The notes under the pieces are model-generated. The model worked only from the letters and a program-made list of their open reading frames with translations. It was not told where the DNA came from and did no database searches. A stretch of 64,000 nucleotides of DNA, taken from Desmodus rotundus. Its lineage: Eukaryota > Chordata > Mammalia > Chiroptera > Phyllostomidae. Below are positions 11,229 to 22,500 of this stretch, piece by piece. Numbering within the stretch: the first letter of the stretch is position 1; each line of letters starts with the position of its first letter. Where the stretch lies: contig NC_071392.1 of assembly GCF_022682495.2 (NCBI RefSeq), forward strand, positions 107,188,896 to 107,252,895, in the 5' to 3' direction. Both the position numbers and the translations under genes were made by a program.

Positions 11229-11750
11229 TTGGGTTGGCCAAAAAGTTCGTTTGGTTTTTTCCATAAGATGGCTCTAGTAGTGCTCAGTTGTCGTGAACTT
11301 CATTCAAAACAATTTTGTTAGATTGTATTGTGACAGCTGGCATTAAAAACTTATCAAAATCGGTGAATTTTTGTGCAGCCACTTTAATATTGAAGATGGA
11401 AGAAAACATGCACCATTCAGGCATGTTATGCTTTATTATTTCAAGAAAGGTCGAAACACAAAAAAAGATTTGTGCAATATACGGAGAAGGTGCTGTAACT
11501 AATCGAATGTGTCAAAAGCGGTTTGCAAAGTTTCATGCTGAGATTTCTCACTGAATGATGCTCCATGGTCGGGTAGACCATTTGGAAGTTGATAGCAATC
11601 AAATCAAGACACTGAGAACAATCAACGTTATGCCACACAGGAGATAGACAACATACTCAAAATATCCAGATCAATAAATTTATTGGTGAAAATGAAAAAT
11701 GTGCCTTTTATTTTATGGAAAAAACCATACAGACTTTTTGGCCAACCCAA
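11229..11750 (+). mobile_element. Short mariner (Tc1/mariner) element, defective
   Basis: Terminal inverted repeats of about 37 bases are nearly identical: 'ttgggttggccaaaaagt' at the left end and its complement 'actttttggccaacccaa' at the right. The element is flanked by TA at 11227-11228 and 11751-11752. The 522-base body keeps only the 5' part of a transposase gene. The frame at 11396-11554 shows a helix-turn-helix-like piece ('KKICAIYGEGAVTNRMCQK', 'FAKFHAE'), then a frameshift and stop. The DDD catalytic domain is absent, so the copy can only have moved by using another element's transposase. Confidence 0.92.
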
Positions 11751-11754
11751 TATA

Positions 11755-12190
11755 TGTTCATTTGTCCTCATATTCTATGGTTCTGTTTTACTGTTGGTTC
11801 TTGTAAACTATGCTGCAGACAAAAGTGTAAGGTCAAGTCCAAAGGCGACTCAAGGAGAATGGGAGGCTCCTGCTTGTACAAATTTAAGATGAAAATAAGG
11901 AGACATTGGCTTTGTTTCTGTAAGTATTGATAAATCAATTTTTCATTTTTAGTTTGCAATAAGATATACCTGCAGAAATAAAAATAACCAAACCTTTATT
12001 ACTGACATTTCTGTAAGAAAAATTACTTATTGTGGGTCTGATACCAACTGCTAATTTTTTTTTGTCACATTGAAACCATTTTTTTCATAGTACAATCTTT
12101 GAAATGCAGTGTTTCTAATAATATGGTTTTATACCAGAAAAGATTATAAAAAGAAATAAGGAAATGTATATGGGATCTTTCAAAATAATG
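11755..12190. other. AT-rich unique sequence
   Basis: No repeat or gene is recognised between the mariner and the next SINE. T-rich and A-rich runs are frequent. A short plus-strand frame at 11683-11892 starts inside the mariner and has no domain. Confidence 0.4.
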
Positions 12191-12205
12191 GGTAAATTCT
12201 TTTTT

Positions 12206-12437
12206 TTAATCCTCACCCAAGGATATGTTTATTGATTTTTTCAGAGAGAGAGAGGAAGGGAGGGGGCGTGGAGGAAAAACATGGATATGAGAGAGAAACA
12301 TCAATGGGTTGCCTCCTGTGCACACCCAGACAAGGGATTGAACCTGTAACCTAGGTGTGTGCCCTGGCTGGGATCGAACCCACAACCTTTTGGTGTATAG
12401 GATGACACTCTAACCAACTGAGCCACTTCGTCAGGGT
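12206..12437 (-). mobile_element. VES-type bat SINE, antisense
   Basis: The element runs from an A/T tail 'aatcctcacccaaggatatg' (antisense hairpin-type tail) through a GA-rich block and 'gccctggctgggatcgaacc' (B-box complement) to 'ctgagccacttcgtcaggg'. Flanks 'ggtaaattctttttt' and 'gagtacattctttttt' look like the target-site duplication with a few mismatches. Confidence 0.9.
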
Positions 12438-12454
12438 GAGTACATTCTTTTTTA

Positions 12455-12895
12455 CTTATTTAAAAAAAAAAAAAGCATTATGTGTCATTCTATGCTAATA
12501 CATTTGAAATCCTAAATAAAATAAATTAGGGTACTTTATATTTTCCTAAAGAAAACTCCAGCAAACTGTTAAACGTGTGAAAACTATTTTGAAGAAAGAA
12601 TGCCTATAATCTCATAAATCAAAGTATAAGAAAGCCAATTCGAGCTCACCTCAACACAAGGAGATTAGTTGAGAGGGTAATGGGGGCTCCCTTGTACACA
12701 CAGGAACGAGAGACACTCCCTAGAGCTGAGTGTCGGGAAGTGCTGGAACCAGAAAGTGCTCTCTGATCATCTCCGTTGTTTTTCTAAGAGTATTCGCTTT
12801 GTTCTGCCCTTTGTGTGGCGAGGATCCAGCTTGGCTCTAACTCCTGATTCCTCATCCCAAGCCTCCCACAATCCAAAAGGGATTTCTTCTGGACT
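12455..12895. other. Unannotated sequence
   Basis: An A-rich start (12460-12475) is followed by sequence I cannot assign to any repeat or gene. The frame at 12756-12962 runs into the downstream L1 and is not credible as a gene. Confidence 0.35.
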
Positions 12896-12899
12896 CCAC

Positions 12900-13985
12900 C
12901 AAAGTAAAAATCTTTTGAACAGCAAAGGAAACCATCAACAAGAAAAAAAGGCAATTTGCTGAATGGACAAAGATATTTGCAAGTAATATATCTGATAAAG
13001 TATCAATATGCAGAATATATGAAGAACTCATCAATTCATCATCAAAAAAAACCAAGCAATCCAATTAAAAATGGGCAGAGGATCTAAACAGATAATTCTC
13101 CAAAGAGGTCATACATATGGCCAACGGACACATGAAAAAATGCTCAACATCACTAATTATCAGGGAAATACAAATCAAAACCAAAATAAAATATCACCTC
13201 ACAGCTCTCAGAATGGCTGTTATCGAAAAGACAATAAATAACAAATGTTGGCAAATACTAAGAAAAGGAAACCTTCGTGCATTGTTGGTGGGATTGTAAA
13301 CTGGTACAGCCACTATGGAAATTCCCCCAAAAAATTTAAAATAGAACTACTGTATAATACAGCAATTCCACTTCCAGCATTTATCTTAGGAAAATTAAAA
13401 TTATAATTCAAAAAGATATATGCACCCCTGAATCACTGCGGCATTATTTACAATGACCAAGATACAGAAGCAACCTAGGTATCCACTGATAGAGGAGTGG
13501 ATAGAGATGATACGGTACATATATATAATGGAATGTTACTCAGCATAAAAAAGAACAAAGTCTCGCCATTTGCAACAGCATGGAAAGACCTAGAGGGTTC
13601 TTGCTAAGTAAAATAAGTCAGACAGAGAAAGACAAACACTGTATGATTTCACTTCTATGTGGAATCAAAAAACAAAACAAATGAACAAAGAAAACAGGAA
13701 CAGATTCATAGATACAGAGAACAAACTGAGGTTTGCCATAGAGGAGGGGGAGGGGAGATGGGTGGAAAAAGAGAAGGGGATTAAGAAGTACAAACTTTCA
13801 GTTATAAAGCAAGTCACAGGGATGTAATGTACCGCATAGGGAATATAGTCAATACTATAGTAATAAATGATTACTAGACTTGTGGTGATCACTTCATAAG
13901 GTATATAAATATTGAATCACTATGTTGTATACCTGAAACTAATATAATATTGTATGTCAACTATAATTAAAAATAAGTCTGAAAA
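12900..13985 (+). mobile_element. 5'-truncated L1, ORF2 3' part plus 3' UTR
   Basis: The segment begins 'aaagtaaaaatcttttgaac' and runs through 'gatctaaacagataattctc', 'catggccaac'-like sequence and 'atcagggaaatacaaatcaa'. It then has 'tgttggtgggattgtaaact', 'atactcagc'-like sequence, 'cagacagagaaagacaaaca', and ends at 'ttgtatacctgaaactaata' and 'tgtatgtcaactataattaa'. All are L1 ORF2/3' UTR landmarks in order. Stops and indels interrupt the ORF2 frame. Confidence 0.92.
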
Positions 13986-14165
13986 AATATGAAAAAAATA
14001 AAATTAGAATCAATCACAGAAAAAAAAGAAGAGGGCAGAGGAACCCTACTTCCAAATCAGAAAGTCCTACACAAGCCTCAGTCAGCTATAGCCAGGGGAG
14101 CAGACTCCCACAAACACAGGCAGACATGTGAGCCCACCAGTGCCTACTGGAATCACCCCAGGAAA
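13985..14165. other. Unassigned sequence between L1 fragments
   Basis: A-rich at the start, then unique-looking sequence that I cannot assign. It may be an interrupted part of the L1 3' UTR. Confidence 0.3.
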
Positions 14166-14167
14166 AG

Positions 14168-14325
14168 AGAAAGCTACTATGCAGTTAAAATGAATTATGG
14201 TGAATGTTCACTAAACTTACTGTGGTAATCATTTCACAATATATGAAAGTCAAGTAATTACGCTGTGCACCTCAAACTCACACAGTGTTATATGCCAATT
14301 ATATCTCAATAAAACTGGGGAGAAA
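14168..14325 (+). mobile_element. L1 3' end fragment
   Basis: The segment includes 'tggtgaatgttcactaaact', 'ggtaatcatttcacaatata', 'gtgcacctcaaactcacac', and 'caattatatctcaataaaac' followed by an A-rich tail. This is the same 3' UTR end type as the L1 just upstream, but a different copy. Confidence 0.75.
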
Positions 14326-14639
14326 AAGAATGAATTACCCTCATGAAATGAGCAAAATCCAAGCAGTTTTACAGATAGGTCTTCTAAATTTTCTAATAGC
14401 AGATATTTATCATAATAAATAAACTCTTCCAGAGCACAGAAAAAAAAATAAAGCGAAAGACCCCCTCGTATATATTTCCAGTTAGCAAAACTGAATACCA
14501 AAAATAGAAGGAAAAATGAAAGCTTCACATCAATTTCACATGTTACTATAGTTGCAAAAGAAGTAATGAAATATTATCAAATATAACTGAAATTAAAAAT
14601 AGGTGAGAAACAAGAGAGACATTTCTATTCAGGAACAAT

Positions 14640-15978
14640 AAAGATGCTCATTATTATTTAACATTGGCCAAGAAGTGCCAGTAATGGAAGGAAAAAAAGA
14701 AAGAAAAGGAAGAGGGAGAAAGAAAGGGAGGCAAGAGAGAGGAATAAAGAAAGAATAATATTGAAAAATACACAAAACTATGGTTATTGCAGATAATGCC
14801 AGTTTCTACTTAGAAAACCCAAGGGAATCAATTTTCAGTTATCAGAACTAATAAAACATTTCATTAAATTTGGTGGTTACAAAACAAATACAAAAAACTA
14901 GTAGTTTCCCATAAATAAGCAATAACTGGTAAGAAAACAGAGAGGAAGTAATCCCATTCACAATTGCAACAAAAACATGAAATATCTAAAAATAAATTTA
15001 ATTAGCAACACATAAGACTTGTGAAGAAAACCAAGACTTTACTGAAGCCACTGTGGGAGGGGGAGCCCTTTGGGGGGGACTCTTCTCCCCATAGAAGAGA
15101 GAATGATAGAATGTTCCTCATGTAAGACTCAGTCACATAAAAAAATAAATGATCCCAAATCTATTATAAATTTCAAGCAATTGATAAAATTCTAAGGACT
15201 ATTCCAAAGACTAACTGCTAGACAACAAATCTGAAAAAAGCCCAAATATTTTGGAAAAAGAGAAAATACTGGTCGGAAGAATGGGAGACAGGAGAAATTG
15301 CCAAAAGGTAAAACAGTATATAGAGTTTCAATTGTAAAACCATCTGGGTGGAGTACAAGATTAAGCAGACAGATGAATGAACCAAATAAAAAGCCTTAGG
15401 TATAAATATTTAGAATATGCTAATGGCAGTATTTAAAATCAATAGGAAAAATGTATTTAATATATATGTGTTGCTCAAATTATTTAACTATTTGAAAAGG
15501 GAAAAAAATACTATCTGCACCTTCCACATGCCAAAATAAATCCCAGGTGCACTGCAGACTTTACATGTACGATATGAAACTACTTAGGTGTTAAATAATA
15601 TATATGTGAAGATTTATATCAGCTTGAGTTCTAAGCAAGCAACCTAAGAAAGGAAAAACATCAGTGAAAACTTGATTGATCTAACTATATAAAAATGCCA
15701 TATTTCAACATGTCAAGAAACAGCATGATGAAAATTGGAAGCCAAACGACAAATGAGAAAAATAACTGCAATGTGCATGCCAGACAAAGGGTTAATATCC
15801 TTAATATTTAAAAACCTCTTTATAAATTCGCATGAAGAAGAAGAATGGGCAGTATAAAATTGAATGCAGTATGTGACTAGAAAATGCATGAAACAAGACA
15901 AATTACCACTAAATATATGAAAAAATGTTTGACTTCCCTAGTAATCAAATCAATAAAAATTAAAACATTAATTTGACA
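14640..15978 (+). mobile_element. Old L1 fragment (ORF2), left half, split by a HAL1
   Basis: The sense ORF2 order is visible. 'acaataaagatgctcattat' and 'ggttattgcagataatg' come first. Next are 'aacccaagggaatcaatttt', a polypurine block at 14690-14755 and 'agtagtttcccataaataag'. Last is 'aaatttaattagcaacaca' up to 'aatcaataaaaattaaaac'. The ORF2 text resumes at about 18300 after the HAL1, so the two pieces are one disrupted element. Confidence 0.75.
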
Positions 15979-16837
15979 CCGGTACAGACTTCTGGTCAAG
16001 GTAGAGGTGTAGATAAACACAGCTCGTCTCCTCACACAACCACAGCAAAAATTACGACTAAACCACAAAACTACTATCACCCAAAATCATCAGAAAATCA
16101 AGCTGTATGGAAGAACCACAACCAAGGAATTTAAAAAGTCCCATTCATTCAGACAGGTAGGAGGGACGGAGATGTGGAGATGTGGAACGGGCAGTCCCAC
16201 ACCTATGTATGGTGGGTAAAAATCAGGAAGGATATCTCGGGAGTGATGGATCCCAGCCCAAGGTTCCAATGACAGGAAAGTAAGTCCCCATAACTTCTTG
16301 CCATAAAAACCCATGGGAGTTGGGGCAGTGGAAAAAACTGCAGGATTCTCAGGTGTCGCCTCTTAAAGGGTGGACAACAGACTTGGAACTTACACAAACT
16401 CACTCCATCTGGGCTCCAGTAGCAGGGCAGCAGCTTGAAGGGCACCAGTGACGTACGGGGAGAAACCCAAGTGTCTGGCATTTGGGCAAGTCCCAGGGGA
16501 CAGCTTCCTTACAGACAAAACTCCAGAGGCCACGTAGTGGCCATTGTCCCCTTTCTGACGCCACCCCCACATAGGGCCACAGAGCAGCGGCACATATATG
16601 AGACTCCATCAACCTGGTTCACACAGGTTGCCCCCCACAGGTGATTACCTAAGCCTCCACCCCCTCCAACTTACGGTGCACTTTTCTACATTAGATGATG
16701 CTACTAAGACGTGGAATCAAAGCAGTTCTACCTAATACACAGAAACAAACAAGGAGAGGCTGCCAAAATGAGGAGACAAAGAAATATGGCCCAAATGAAA
16801 GAACAGAACAAAACTCAAAAAAAAAGAACCAAACAAA

Positions 16838-17863
16838 ATGGAGATGAGCAATCTATTAGATGCAGAGTTCAAAACACTGGTAAGCAGGATGCTGAAGGAA
16901 CTCACTGTGTACTTCAGCAGCAATAAAAAGACCCAGGCAGAAATAAAGTTACACTAAGTGAAATAAAGAAAAAATTAGCCCTGGCTGGCGTGGCTCAGTG
17001 GATTGAACACCAGCCTGCAAACCAAAGGGTTGCCAGTTCAATTCCCAGTCAAGGCACATGCCTGGATTGTGGCCAAGTTCCCAGTTGAGGGCACACAAGA
17101 GGCAACCACACATTGATGTTTCCCTCCCTCTCTATTTCCCTTCCTTCCCCTCTCTAGAAACAAATAAAATCTTTTTTAAAAAAATATTTTTTAAAAAAAG
17201 AAAAATTTACAAGGACCCAACAGTGGAGAGGATGAAGCTAGAATCAGATCGATGATTTGGAACTCAAGGAAGGGAAAAAAAAAATCAATTAGAACACCAA
17301 GAAGAAAAAAGAGTCCAAAAAAAATGAGGATACTGTAAGGAACCTCTGGGACAACTTCAAATATACCGACCATTCAAATAATAATGGTGCTGAGTGAAGA
17401 AGAGAAAGAGCAAGAAGTTGAAAATCTGTTTGAAAAAATAATGAAAGAAAACTTCCCTAATTTGGTGAAGGACATAGACATGCAAGTCCAGGAAGCACAG
17501 AGAGTCTCAAACAAGATGAGTGCAAAGAGGAACACTCCAAGACACATCATAATTAAAATGGCAGAGGTGAAAGGTAAAGAAATAATCTTAAAAGCAGCAA
17601 AAGAAAAACAGATAGCTACTTACAAAGGAGTTCCCATAAGACTGTCAGCTGATTTCTCAAAAGAAACTTTGTAGGCTAGAAGAAACTGGAAAGAAGTATT
17701 CAAAGTGATGAAAAGTAGGGACCTACAACTTAGATTACTCTATCCAGCAAAGCTATCATTTGGAATTGAAGGGCAGTTAAAATGCTTCCCAGACAAGGTA
17801 AAGCCAAAGGATTTCATCATCACCAAGCCATTATTATATGAAATGTTAAATGGACTTACTTAA
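16838..17863 (+). pseudogene. LINE ORF1 of the HAL1 (broken; RNA-binding protein)
   Basis: ORF1 proteins are nucleic-acid-binding trimeric chaperones of LINE RNA. The N-terminal part reads 'MEMSNLLDAEFKTLVSRMLK' and is lost to a one-base deletion near 16950. The SINE then interrupts the coiled-coil region. A frameshift near 17371 precedes a clean C-terminal stretch starting 17384, with 'EEKEQEVENLFEKIMKENFP', 'RHIIIKM' and 'ATYKGVPIRLSADFS', typical of the ORF1 RRM and C-terminal domains. A nonsense TAG lies at 17672-17674. Beyond it the same frame stays open for 62 codons to TAA at 17861-17863. The copy is dead, but the long open C-terminal part suggests moderate age. Confidence 0.8.
16978..17196 (+). 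mobile_element. VES-type bat SINE inside the HAL1
   Basis: The element starts 'gccctggctggcgtggctca', has A-box-like 'tggctcagtggattg' and B-box 'ccagttcaattcc', a C/T-rich 3' half, and the tail 'acaaataaaatctttttt'. Target-site duplications are 'aaagaaaaaatta' (16965-16977) and 'aaagaaaaattta' (17197-17209). Removing the SINE restores continuity of the ORF1 coiled-coil region, so the SINE is younger than the HAL1. Confidence 0.95.
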
Positions 17864-18299
17864 AAAAAAGATCAAAACTCTGAACATAAAAATGGCAATA
17901 AATTCACAACTATCAACAACTGAATCTAAAAAAATAAACTAAGCAAACAAGCAGAACAGAAACAGAATCATAGATATGGAGATGATTTGGATGGTTACCA
18001 GTTGGGACAAGAATGGGGGAGAATGGGGGTAAAGGTTCAGGGATTAAGAAGTACAAACTGGTAGGTACAGAATAGACAGGGGGATGTTAAGAACAGTATA
18101 GAAAATGGATTAACCAAAGAACTTACATGCATGACCAATGGGCATGAACTAAGGGGGGGGATTGCTGGAGGGGATGAGGGGTACAGGGTGGAGGGGGTCA
18201 CAGGGGGAAAAACTGGGACAACTGTAATAGCATAATCAATAAAATATATTTAAAAAATAAAGTTGTACACCGGAAATTTAAAATAATAATACTACTTTG

Positions 18300-18450
18300 A
18301 CACCATTCCTTCCTCAGCGAATGGACGAGAACATCTTAAAGTCCACTATTACGCGCAGAAGGTCAGGACATGGGCGCTCTCAAACACTGCTGATGGGGTG
18401 CACGCTGACACCTGCCAGGGGGCAACAGAGTCGTGCACTTTAGGAGCTTT
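18300..18450 (+). mobile_element. Old L1 fragment, right half of the L1 split by the HAL1
   Basis: The text resumes with 'tttgacaccattccttcctc', matching the 'tttgacacc' left before the HAL1 at about 15970-15979. It continues with 'ctcaaacactgctgatgggg' and 'ctgccagggggcaac', which correspond to the 'cacactgctggtgggagtg' and 'ggagggcaat' region of ORF2. Confidence 0.7.
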
Positions 18451-18649
18451 TAAAATCTTCATACTCTGTCTCTCAATTTTTCTAATCTCTTTGAAATGGT
18501 ATGAAAAACATCTTTTTTAAAATTTCAAATTTGTTGGAATTTCTTCTGGTAATAGCACTCAACATATAAGAAAAACAAAGCAAGCTGTGTGAGATTTTGT
18601 TTTTCAAAAAGTGAAAAGTCAGGTTCTATATTTAATGGCAACAAGTGGG

Positions 18650-18870
18650 ACATCCATTTTATTTCTTTTATTGTTATTCAATTACTTGTGACAAATACCA
18701 TATGATCTCACCTTTAAGTGGAACATAATCAACAAAAGAAAAAAGCAAACAAAATATAACCAGAGACATTGAAGTTAAGAACAATCTAACAATAGCCAGA
18801 GGGGAGTGGGGAGGGAATAATGGGGAGAGGGGTTTACAGGAGCTAGTAATAAAGGACACATGAAAAACAT
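18650..18870 (+). mobile_element. L1 3' UTR fragment
   Basis: The landmarks 'gacaaataccatatgatctc', 'taagtggaacataatcaac', 'agccagaggggagtgggg' and 'gggaataatggggagagg' are the L1 3' UTR sequence seen again, better preserved, at 31654-32150. Confidence 0.75.
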
Positions 18871-18949
18871 CTCTTAAAGTTTATATTTTGCCTCTAAAAA
18901 TTATCCAAAGAAAATAATAAAGGATGTACAGAAAGATTTATGAAAAAAT

Positions 18950-19012
18950 TAGAGATGACGATGGTGATGATACTAAGGGTGATGGTGATGATGAAGATAA
19001 AGATTTGAGATG
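18950..19012 (+). repeat. Short GAT/GGT-rich simple repeat
   Basis: An imperfect trinucleotide run with 'gatggtgatgatact' and 'ggtgatggtgatgatga'. It is short and interrupted. Confidence 0.7.
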
Positions 19013-19014
19013 AG

Positions 19015-20270
19015 ATGCAAAGTTTTGTTTCTAAGAAAAGAATTTCTTTGGCTTCTTATATACACGTAATCTGTGACCCCAAATGACTTAAGTAGAAAAT
19101 AAAAATCCTACCCAATCAGCAGAAACCCCTAAAGTTTCCAACACTAACAGGATTCCAGGTTCCATTTGCATAATAAAATCAATATTTCAAGTATTCGTTC
19201 TCCTTTCACATCTTGTAAATTTCTTCTAAAATTTAGCATCACAGAAAAATGAGATTTTTTCTTTGGGATAATAGTAATGATCTAAGGAGCCTTCTTTACC
19301 TCCATCTTTCTCCCAACTCCCGTGTCTTACCCTTTTACCATTCACGGAGGTGAGAGGTGGGGAAGCAAAAGAAAAAAAAAAAAACTATCACGTGGGATAG
19401 ATCCGTCTCTCTTACTGACAAGCTGGAGCTGAATGCCAAACGCTGTGGTTCTGCTTTAATGTAGCAGATACGTAAGCTGTAGACATTTACTTTAGTTACA
19501 TTTATCCACCCTTCTTACTGAGAAAGAGAATTGAGATTTACTAACGGCCCTGAGCATATGGGCTCATACACAGCACAGAGAATTTGCTTATTCAAAATGG
19601 CAAATGAGGCCTCTGAAACAGAAGGAAGGTTTGCCAACCATCAAATAAAACGTGGTCCGTGTAGCCACACTGAGGCACCATTGGTCTTGGCCAAATGGAA
19701 ACTTGGAAGTGTTAAACATCATGAGATATTTTGAAAAGGCTTTGTTCTTTTAGAAACAGGTAAGAATTAAAGGAAATCCTTCTCTTCCGAGAATCCTTTA
19801 TGTGAGAAAACCTGTCCTGAAAGAACCATGTCTTTCCCTTTCTGAGCTCTCTGCACTTTGGCTCGCCTCCAGGAGCTTGGAAAGATGATTCTGGCATGGT
19901 CTTTATGAATCCAAGTCCAGCCACTGTGTAAGGATGGCCAGGGGGCAAAGACTCTGGGTATTTAGGTGCAGCCGCCTTGCACCTTTAAAGCAGCTAGCTG
20001 ACTTGCTCCCATTTTGAACAACCAGAACAGGCTTTCTACAGGGGCTAAGGAAAAAAAAATAGGTTTGAAGTAGCCCTGGGAGGGGTGCAATACTGGGGTC
20101 ATTTTGGATTTCTCCCAACAATGCCTGGAGCAAGGATGAGGCCCCAACCGAAAGGATGGAATACCAGATGGCCAGCCAGAAGGAAGAGTCGGTCAATGAG
20201 AGCAAGATTCAGCTTTGAACACTTGCCAAGCCTGCCCCATCGGCAGAGACCACCAACGGTAACCCCCAGA
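19015..20270. other. Unannotated single-copy sequence
   Basis: No gene or named repeat is recognised. A poly-A run lies at about 19370-19384. Short frames on both strands (for example minus 20205-19903) overlap and lack domains. Confidence 0.4.
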
Positions 20271-20280
20271 GAGCAGGTCA

Positions 20281-20343
20281 GGTCAGGATAGCGCCAGCCA
20301 AGGTCAGGATAGCACCAGGCCAGGTCAGGATAGCACCAGACAA
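20281..20343 (+). repeat. 21-bp tandem repeat, three copies
   Basis: The unit 'ggtcaggatagcaccag' plus four more variable bases occurs at 20281, 20302 and 20323. The first copy has one difference in the shared core, and the last bases vary. A partial 'ggtca' precedes the array. This is a small minisatellite that is not in any recognised repeat. Confidence 0.95.
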
Positions 20344-20344
20344 G

Positions 20345-22120
20345 ACCTTGCCTTTTCTACATCATCTATCTCTCCTCGCTCCCTCAGTTACAGCCCCGGA
20401 GAAGCCAGGGGTAGCTCTGGGGGTGGGGGAGGAAAAGGGAAGAAGCCAGCCATGGACAACCCCCTCGTCTGCTACAGGTTTCTAACCTGAAACAGGAATA
20501 AGCAGGGAGAATAGAGAAACTGAAATTCTCTTCCCCCTTCCTGCAACTAGGATGCCGTATGTGCCCTAGTAGGAGCCAAACAATGCTTTCCCCTGGGATT
20601 CTGCAGCTTGAGGGGGTAATGCAAAGATGCAGATACAGTTGAGAATGCATCCACAGCACCAGGGGCTCATCAGGGGCCCAGCACAGCAGGAACCTACAGC
20701 CAAGTCTTAACCTGAACGTTCCTGTGGTCCCTGATGCCCAGCCGCCTGCCTGCTCCTCAGCCTTCTAAATTCTTTCTGTGAAGCTACCCACTATCCCACC
20801 AATAAATTTCTTTTCTGCTTAAATTAGCCACAATTGTTTCCTATTTCTTGCAAATGAAACCACCTCTCTTACATACCAACCGTGCTATTTTTATCTCTTA
20901 CTGACTCCTGCCTCCCAGGTACCACCTTCTTCCCGCAGAAGCAGAGCAACGTGAGACGGTAACAGCCAGGCTCGCAGTAGACACACTCATGCCAGATAAT
21001 TAGAGGAGGGTTGAACAAAGGAACCATTTACCTAGGTGTGGGCAGGTTGTAGGGAAGCTACAAAGGATAGTGCAGCATCCCAGAATTAGTAACAGTGTGG
21101 TCGTTACCCTTTCTAGGCTCAAAATGATGGCAGGAGAGCAGGTACCAGGATTGGGAGGAGAGTCACGGAAGAGGGGCCTCCTTGAGAGGAACATTGACCT
21201 TCCGTTGAGAGGCACAATCAGCCCGAGGCAAGTCTCCAGGAGGGATCATACCCTGACCATAGCCTCCTCCCTCCCTGTCTCCCTCCCTACTGAAGGGAGA
21301 CGAGGGGCTGAAGCCAGCAGGCACAGAAACCTGCTGATCAGACCCTTAAAGAGTCAGCCTCCAGGGCAAACCGCTGGGTGGAGAATGAAGAGGCGATCAG
21401 AGGGTTGGGGAGGCACTTGGAAGGCATTTGGCACAAACACCTAAGATAAGAGCTGCAGGTGATCCCCAAATGCCCACATATTTACCCAGCCCGGGTTCCA
21501 TCACCCAGGTGCTCCCCGAGTCAGCTCCAAGTCAGAGCTGCGTCGAGTCACAGGCACATACTGCCAGCGCGCTCGGGCACTCGGCCTCCGTCTCCTCCAT
21601 CTGCCCCAGCACTGTTCTGCAAAGCACCTGCTTCTGCTTTGCCATCTCTGTGACTTCTACCTTTCCCAACCACCACATTTCCATCGCTTCTACTCCAGCT
21701 GGAAGACTCCTGCACTGAGAGCTGAGAGTTCTTTCGTTGAGAACAAACCTAGAAGTTACAGTTTCTGCCCCCAATCCAGGGGCTGTCAAACCGCAGTGGG
21801 ATTTAGAGACAGCCCAGAGACACAATTCTCAGATCTCAGGGCACCCAGATCCAGGAAACAAAACAGAGCAGTAAACCACATGAGCCATGTGCCATTTCTA
21901 CCAGCAACTGTCGCGGGCATTTTGCAAAGGATATTAGAGGAACACGGGATCCCTTCAAAATGTGGTTCAGAGAAAGTCTGTACTTGAAAATATGAAGACT
22001 GTGAGCAATTGCAGAGGGAGAATTCTTTGAAACTATGGAAGCGTGAAAGGCACAGATACAAGGTCACAGCCCTTATCACACAGACCATCGTGAGACGCAG
22101 AAGCGGAGAAGTGACAGCCA
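20345..22120. other. Unannotated single-copy sequence
   Basis: No coding exon or repeat is supported. Several 60-120 codon frames overlap on both strands, without domains or splice-flanked conservation that can be judged from one genome. One example, plus 21070-21444, is rich in Arg, Ser and Gly and looks random. Confidence 0.4.
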
Positions 22121-22129
22121 CTGTCCCAA

Positions 22130-22235
22130 GATTCATTTCTTCAACTTTCTACAGATACGTTTCAAGCACTTGCGTTCTCAGCACTGGGCTAGGATCTCAA
22201 GGCCGAAAGGGCTAAAGCAGAATGTTTGCCCTTAG
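22130..22235 (+). repeat. Possible L2 tail remnant
   Basis: The segment 'tttcttcaactttctacaga' with 'tttcaagcac' and 'cagcactgggctaggatctc' resembles the 'tattgagcacctactatgtg...gctgggat' part of L2/MIR-type repeats. It is too diverged for certainty. Confidence 0.4.
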
Positions 22236-22279
22236 CTACATCGAAGTAATCCTTTTACAGCTTCCCTGGAGAAGGCGGA

Positions 22280-22500
22280 TTGGAGAAACAACAATAGCTG
22301 TCACTTACTGGGAATTTACAAGTACCAGTATTAGACAGAACATTTCCATTGTCCACCTCTCTGCAGCTCAATTAGGTAGACAAATACTATTCTTATCCCC
22401 ATTTTACAGACTGGGCATAGAAGTCCAGTAACTTGCAACAAATCACACAGAAAGAGACAAGGCAGAAAAATAATACTCGAACCAGGAGCACGGGGTATAG
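22280..22500 (-). repeat. MIR SINE, antisense
   Basis: The motifs 'ttatccccattttacagact', 'gtaacttgcaacaaatcaca' and 'aatactcgaaccaggagc' appear in the antisense MIR order (core, then tRNA-like head). It is a fairly long MIR copy. Confidence 0.85.

Larger units (their letters stand above)
15980..18270 (+). mobile_element. HAL1: ORF1-only LINE, near full length, carries a SINE
   Basis: The element begins near 'agacttctggtcaaggtaga', has a 5' UTR-like GC-richer part (16100-16650), then LINE ORF1. No ORF2 follows. The ORF1 stop region leads into a short 3' UTR ('caaactaagcaaacaag'-like, then 'gtcacagggggaaaaactgg') and an A-rich tail after 'ataatcaataaaatatattt'. Lacking a reverse transcriptase, such half-L1 elements depend on L1 in trans. 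Without the nested SINE (16978-17196) it is about 2.05 kb. It sits inside the older L1 whose ORF2 flanks it on both sides. Confidence 0.8.

Noticed and set aside
11683..11930. Two overlapping frames with a hydrophobic stretch (membrane-protein-like)
   Set aside because: They begin inside the mariner 3' terminal repeat and continue into unrelated flank; no conserved domain.
16978..17196. Possible tRNA gene (A and B boxes present)
   Set aside because: The boxes belong to the tRNA-derived head of a SINE; the cloverleaf is not complete and a SINE body and tail follow. The same applies to the other SINE copies.
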